From positions 1 to 8,799 of the forward strand of contig JAGAIK010000273.1 of NCBI GenBank assembly GCA_017626625.1: a stretch of DNA of 8,799 nt, in the 5' to 3' direction. This document shows, piece after piece, positions 6,741 to 8,799 of this stretch (its first letter is position 1; every line of letters begins with the position of its first letter). Source of the stretch: Roseburia sp. GTDB lineage: Bacteria > Bacillota > Clostridia > Lachnospirales > Lachnospiraceae. The notes under the pieces were generated by a model. The model did no database searches, was not told where the DNA came from, and worked only from the letters and a program-made list of their open reading frames with translations. The position numbers and the translations under genes were made by a program.

Positions 6741-6763
6741 TTGTAAAATTCCTGAAATTGAAT
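6735..6763. promoter_or_regulatory. Palindromic operator candidate in the divergent promoter region
   Basis: ATTCAATT (6735-6742) and AATTGAAT (6756-6763) form a perfect 8+8 bp inverted repeat with 13 bp between. The half-site centres are 21 bp apart, two helical turns, so a dimer could bind one face. Each half contains TTGAAT read outward: the left one is the AraC-gene -35, and the right one could be a -35 towards gmd (with TAAAAA 17 nt on at 6781-6786). The half-sites are AT-rich in an AT-rich region, so chance is possible. Confidence 0.45.
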
Positions 6764-6811
6764 TATCCTATACAACGGCTTAAAAAAGTAAGTTAGCAAA
6801 ATAATTATAGT
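6741..6811 (+). promoter_or_regulatory. Promoter region for gmd-fcl (exact elements uncertain)
   Basis: Three weak options exist: TTGTAA (6741-6746) with TATCCT (6764-6769) at 17-nt spacing; TTGAAT (6758-6763) with TAAAAA (6781-6786) at 17 nt; or the good -10 TATAGT (6806-6811), which lacks a recognisable -35. A good -10 with a poor -35 would fit activator dependence, as with AraC proteins, but this is inference. Confidence 0.35.
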
Positions 6812-6849
6812 ATAGAGAAAAAGACAAACAGAGAAAAGGAGAACAGTCA

Positions 6850-7884
6850 ATGAGTAAAAAAGCGTTAATTACAGGTGTTACGGGTCAGGACGGCAGCTAT
6901 TTAGCAGAGTTCCTTTTAGAGAAAGGCTACGAGGTTCACGGCATGATACGCCGTGCTTCCACCGAGAGAAGAGAGAGAATAGAGCATTTAGAAGGCAATC
7001 CCGATTTTCATGTACACTACGGCGACCTTTCCGATTCCATGAGCATTGTGCGTCTGGTGGGAACGATTAAGCCGGATGAGATTTATAATCTTGCAGCCCA
7101 GAGCCATGTGGGTGTCAGCTTTGACGTTCCAGAGTATACCGCTGACGTGGTAGCCACCGGGGTTCTCCGTGTATTAGAGGCAGTACGTCTCTGCGGTCTG
7201 GAGAAAACCTGCCGTATCTATCAGGCTTCCACCTCCGAATTATACGGAAAAGTAGAGGAAGTTCCCCAGCGTGAGACAACTCCTTTCCACCCCTACAGCC
7301 CCTATGCAGTGGCAAAACAGTACGGCTTCTGGATTGTTAAGGAGTACCGTGAGGCATACAACATGTTCTGCTGCAGCGGTATCTTATTTAACCATGAGTC
7401 TGAGCGCCGTGGAGAAACCTTCGTGACCAGAAAAATCTCCCTTGCAGCCGCAAGAATCGCCCAGGGCAAACAGGACAAATTATACCTTGGAAATTTATCC
7501 TCCCTGCGTGACTGGGGCTATGCAAAGGATTACGTAGAATGTATGTGGCTGATTTTGCAGAATGATAAGCCGGAGGATTTCGTAATCGCAACCGGAGTAC
7601 AGCATTCCGTCCGTGAATTTTGTGAGTACGCATTCCGCGAAGCAGGAATCGAATTAGAGTTCAAGGGCGAGGGCATGGAAGAAGTGGGGATCGACAAAGC
7701 CACAGGAAAAGTGGTCATCGAAGTGGCAGAAGAGTTCTACCGCCCCACCGACGTTGTAAACCTCTGGGGAGACCCCACCAAGGCAAAGACAGAATTAGGC
7801 TGGAACCCCACCAAAACAACCTTTGAAGAATTAGTAAAAATCATGGTAAGACATGACATGGAATTAGTCAAAAAAGAAGCATAA
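6850..7884 (+). CDS. gmd: GDP-mannose 4,6-dehydratase
   Basis: The 344-residue enzyme converts GDP-D-mannose to GDP-4-keto-6-deoxy-D-mannose, the first step of GDP-L-fucose synthesis. It is a short-chain dehydrogenase/reductase fold with [11 protein letters not shown] (dinucleotide-binding TGxxGxxG at 8-15), the Gmd-specific GMIRRAST stretch (31-38), [13 protein letters not shown], the catalytic Thr128-Ser129-Glu130 in [18 protein letters not shown] with Tyr152 and Lys156, [16 protein letters not shown] (181-196) for the nucleotide sugar, and [11 protein letters not shown] (219-229). All expected catalytic residues are present. Length is close to many Firmicute Gmd proteins and somewhat shorter than the E. 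coli enzyme. AAGGAG at 6836-6841 lies 8 nt before the ATG. fcl follows after 115 bp. The intermediate could also feed GDP-rhamnose or GDP-perosamine, but the adjacent fcl points to fucose. Confidence 0.97.
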   Translation: MSKKALITGVTGQDGSYLAEFLLEKGYEVHGMIRRASTERRERIEHLEGNPDFHVHYGDLSDSMSIVRLVGTIKPDEIYNLAAQSHVGVSFDVPEYTADVVATGVLRVLEAVRLCGLEKTCRIYQASTSELYGKVEEVPQRETTPFHPYSPYAVAKQYGFWIVKEYREAYNMFCCSGILFNHESERRGETFVTRKISLAAARIAQGKQDKLYLGNLSSLRDWGYAKDYVECMWLILQNDKPEDFVIATGVQHSVREFCEYAFREAGIELEFKGEGMEEVGIDKATGKVVIEVAEEFYRPTDVVNLWGDPTKAKTELGWNPTKTTFEELVKIMVRHDMELVKKEA

Positions 7885-7902
7885 AAAACTTTAAAACCGA
7901 TG

Positions 7903-7919
7903 CTGCGGGAGTTCCGCAG
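7903..7919 (+). other. Small stem-loop after gmd
   Basis: CTGCGG and CCGCAG form a perfect 6-bp stem around GAGTT, 19 nt after the gmd stop. There is no T-run behind it, so termination is unlikely. It may cap the gmd message or simply be fortuitous. Confidence 0.5.
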
Positions 7920-7943
7920 GCAAAGTTAAAAGTTAGTTTTACA

Positions 7944-7973
7944 GGGAAGGATGCCAGAAATAGCATTCTTCCC
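7944..7973 (+). other. Intercistronic stem-loop between gmd and fcl
   Basis: GGGAAGGATGC (7944-7954) pairs with GCATTCTTCCC (7963-7973) around CAGAAATA. This gives 11 pairs with one G-U wobble that is favourable in the plus-strand transcript. CCAAAG follows instead of a T-run, so it is not an intrinsic terminator. It ends 11 nt before the fcl ribosome binding site AAGGAG (7985-7990), where it could affect message processing, stability or relative translation. Confidence 0.6.
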
Positions 7974-7999
7974 CAAAGTGATACAAGGAGAAAAGAAAC

Positions 8000-8799
8000 A
8001 TGGAAAAAGATGCAAAAATATATGTGGCAGGACACCGGGGCATGGTAGGCTCCGCCATTGTCCGTCAGTTAGAAAAAGAAGGATATCACAATATTATCAC
8101 CAGAACCCATAAAGAATTAAATCTCTGCCGTCAGGCAGAGGTAGAGCAGTTTTTCGCCGAAGAAAAACCGGACTATGTATTCCTTGCAGCAGCCAAGGTA
8201 GGCGGTATCATGGCAAACAGCGAAGCCCTTGCAGATTTCATGTATGACAACATGACCTTGGAGATGAACGTAATCCACGAAGCCTGGAAAAACGGCTGTA
8301 AAAAACTCATGTTTTTAGGCTCTTCCTGCATTTACCCCCGCATGGCTCCCCAGCCCATGCCGGAAAGCTGCCTTCTCACCAGTGAATTAGAGAAAACCAA
8401 CGAGGCCTATGCTTTGGCAAAAATCAGCGGCTTAAAATACTGTGAATACTTAAACAAACAGTACGGCACAGACTACATCTCCGTCATGCCAACCAACCTT
8501 TACGGACCCAACGACAACTACCACCCCGAGCACTCCCACGTACTCCCCGCATTAATCCGCCGTTTCCACGAAGCCAAGGTATCCGGCGCTAAAGAAGTAA
8601 CCTGCTGGGGCACCGGAACACCCTTAAGAGAGTTCTTATACGTAGACGACCTCGCCGATGCCTGCGTTTTCCTCATGAATACCTACAGCGGCAACGAAAC
8701 CGTCAACTTGGGAACCGGAAAAGAGCTTACCATCAAAGAACTCACCGAACTGGTAGCCAAAGTCATAGGTTTCGAAGGCGAAATCAAATGGGACCCCAC
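8000..8799 (+). CDS. fcl: GDP-L-fucose synthase (3' partial)
   Basis: The gene runs off the window; 266 codons are visible of about 310-320 usual. The enzyme (also called WcaG) epimerises and reduces GDP-4-keto-6-deoxymannose with NADPH to GDP-L-fucose. Motifs: [12 protein letters not shown] (GxxGxxG at 11-17), [34 protein letters not shown] with Ser108 and Cys110, [13 protein letters not shown] with Tyr137 and Lys141, [11 protein letters not shown], and [12 protein letters not shown] with His180, then [19 protein letters not shown]. These correspond to Ser107, Cys109, Tyr136, Lys140 and His179 of the E. coli enzyme with a shift of one, so the active site is complete. Start ATG 8000 has AAGGAG 9 nt upstream. 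Codons strongly favour C in the third position and include no GGG among 19 glycines, in contrast to the fucosyltransferase gene. The missing C-terminal part lies beyond 8799. Confidence 0.96.
   Translation, partial: MEKDAKIYVAGHRGMVGSAIVRQLEKEGYHNIITRTHKELNLCRQAEVEQFFAEEKPDYVFLAAAKVGGIMANSEALADFMYDNMTLEMNVIHEAWKNGCKKLMFLGSSCIYPRMAPQPMPESCLLTSELEKTNEAYALAKISGLKYCEYLNKQYGTDYISVMPTNLYGPNDNYHPEHSHVLPALIRRFHEAKVSGAKEVTCWGTGTPLREFLYVDDLADACVFLMNTYSGNETVNLGTGKELTIKELTELVAKVIGFEGEIKWDP

Noticed and set aside
7944..7973. Terminator after gmd
   Set aside because: The stem is good but is followed by CCAAAG rather than a T-run, and fcl downstream belongs to the same pathway.

Overview
The window looks like part of a surface-polysaccharide (capsule, exopolysaccharide or wall glycan) locus from a Clostridia-class Firmicute, most likely a Lachnospiraceae-type gut anaerobe. 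The basis is AGGAG-type ribosome binding sites, moderate GC by eye, a cupin-type AraC regulator of a form common in that group, and short repeat-rich intergenic regions. The taxonomic call is inference.

Left block (1-5364, plus strand): five close-packed genes that read as one operon. They are the 3' part of a PglK-like ABC exporter/flippase, a GT11/NodZ-type putative fucosyltransferase, a WecG/TagA/CpsF (GT26) glycosyltransferase, and two successive membrane acyltransferases of the acyltransferase-3 family. A strong stem-loop terminator follows at 5326-5364. A degenerate tandem repeat covers the 3' end of the first acyltransferase gene and the gap to the second.

Middle (5365-5798): no gene. 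It holds tandem units of about 38-40 bp in opposite orientations flanking a 68-nt gapless imperfect inverted repeat (26 bp of it perfect), whose core contains two strong hairpins. This is the least explained part of the window.

Right block: an AraC-family regulator on the minus strand (5799-6677) is divergent from gmd (6850-7884) and fcl (8000 to the window end, partial). Gmd and Fcl convert GDP-mannose to GDP-L-fucose. The 172-bp divergent promoter region contains an 8+8 bp palindrome with half-sites 21 bp apart. Its left half is the -35 element of a good promoter for the AraC gene.

Together: Gmd/Fcl supply GDP-L-fucose, the left-block fucosyltransferase is the plausible consumer, the GT26 enzyme adds another sugar to a lipid-linked acceptor, the acyltransferases modify the glycan, and the ABC protein moves lipid-linked glycan across the membrane. 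The AraC protein may link GDP-fucose supply to a nutrient signal. The individual families are known. The repeat element and the regulatory arrangement are the parts I would look at again.
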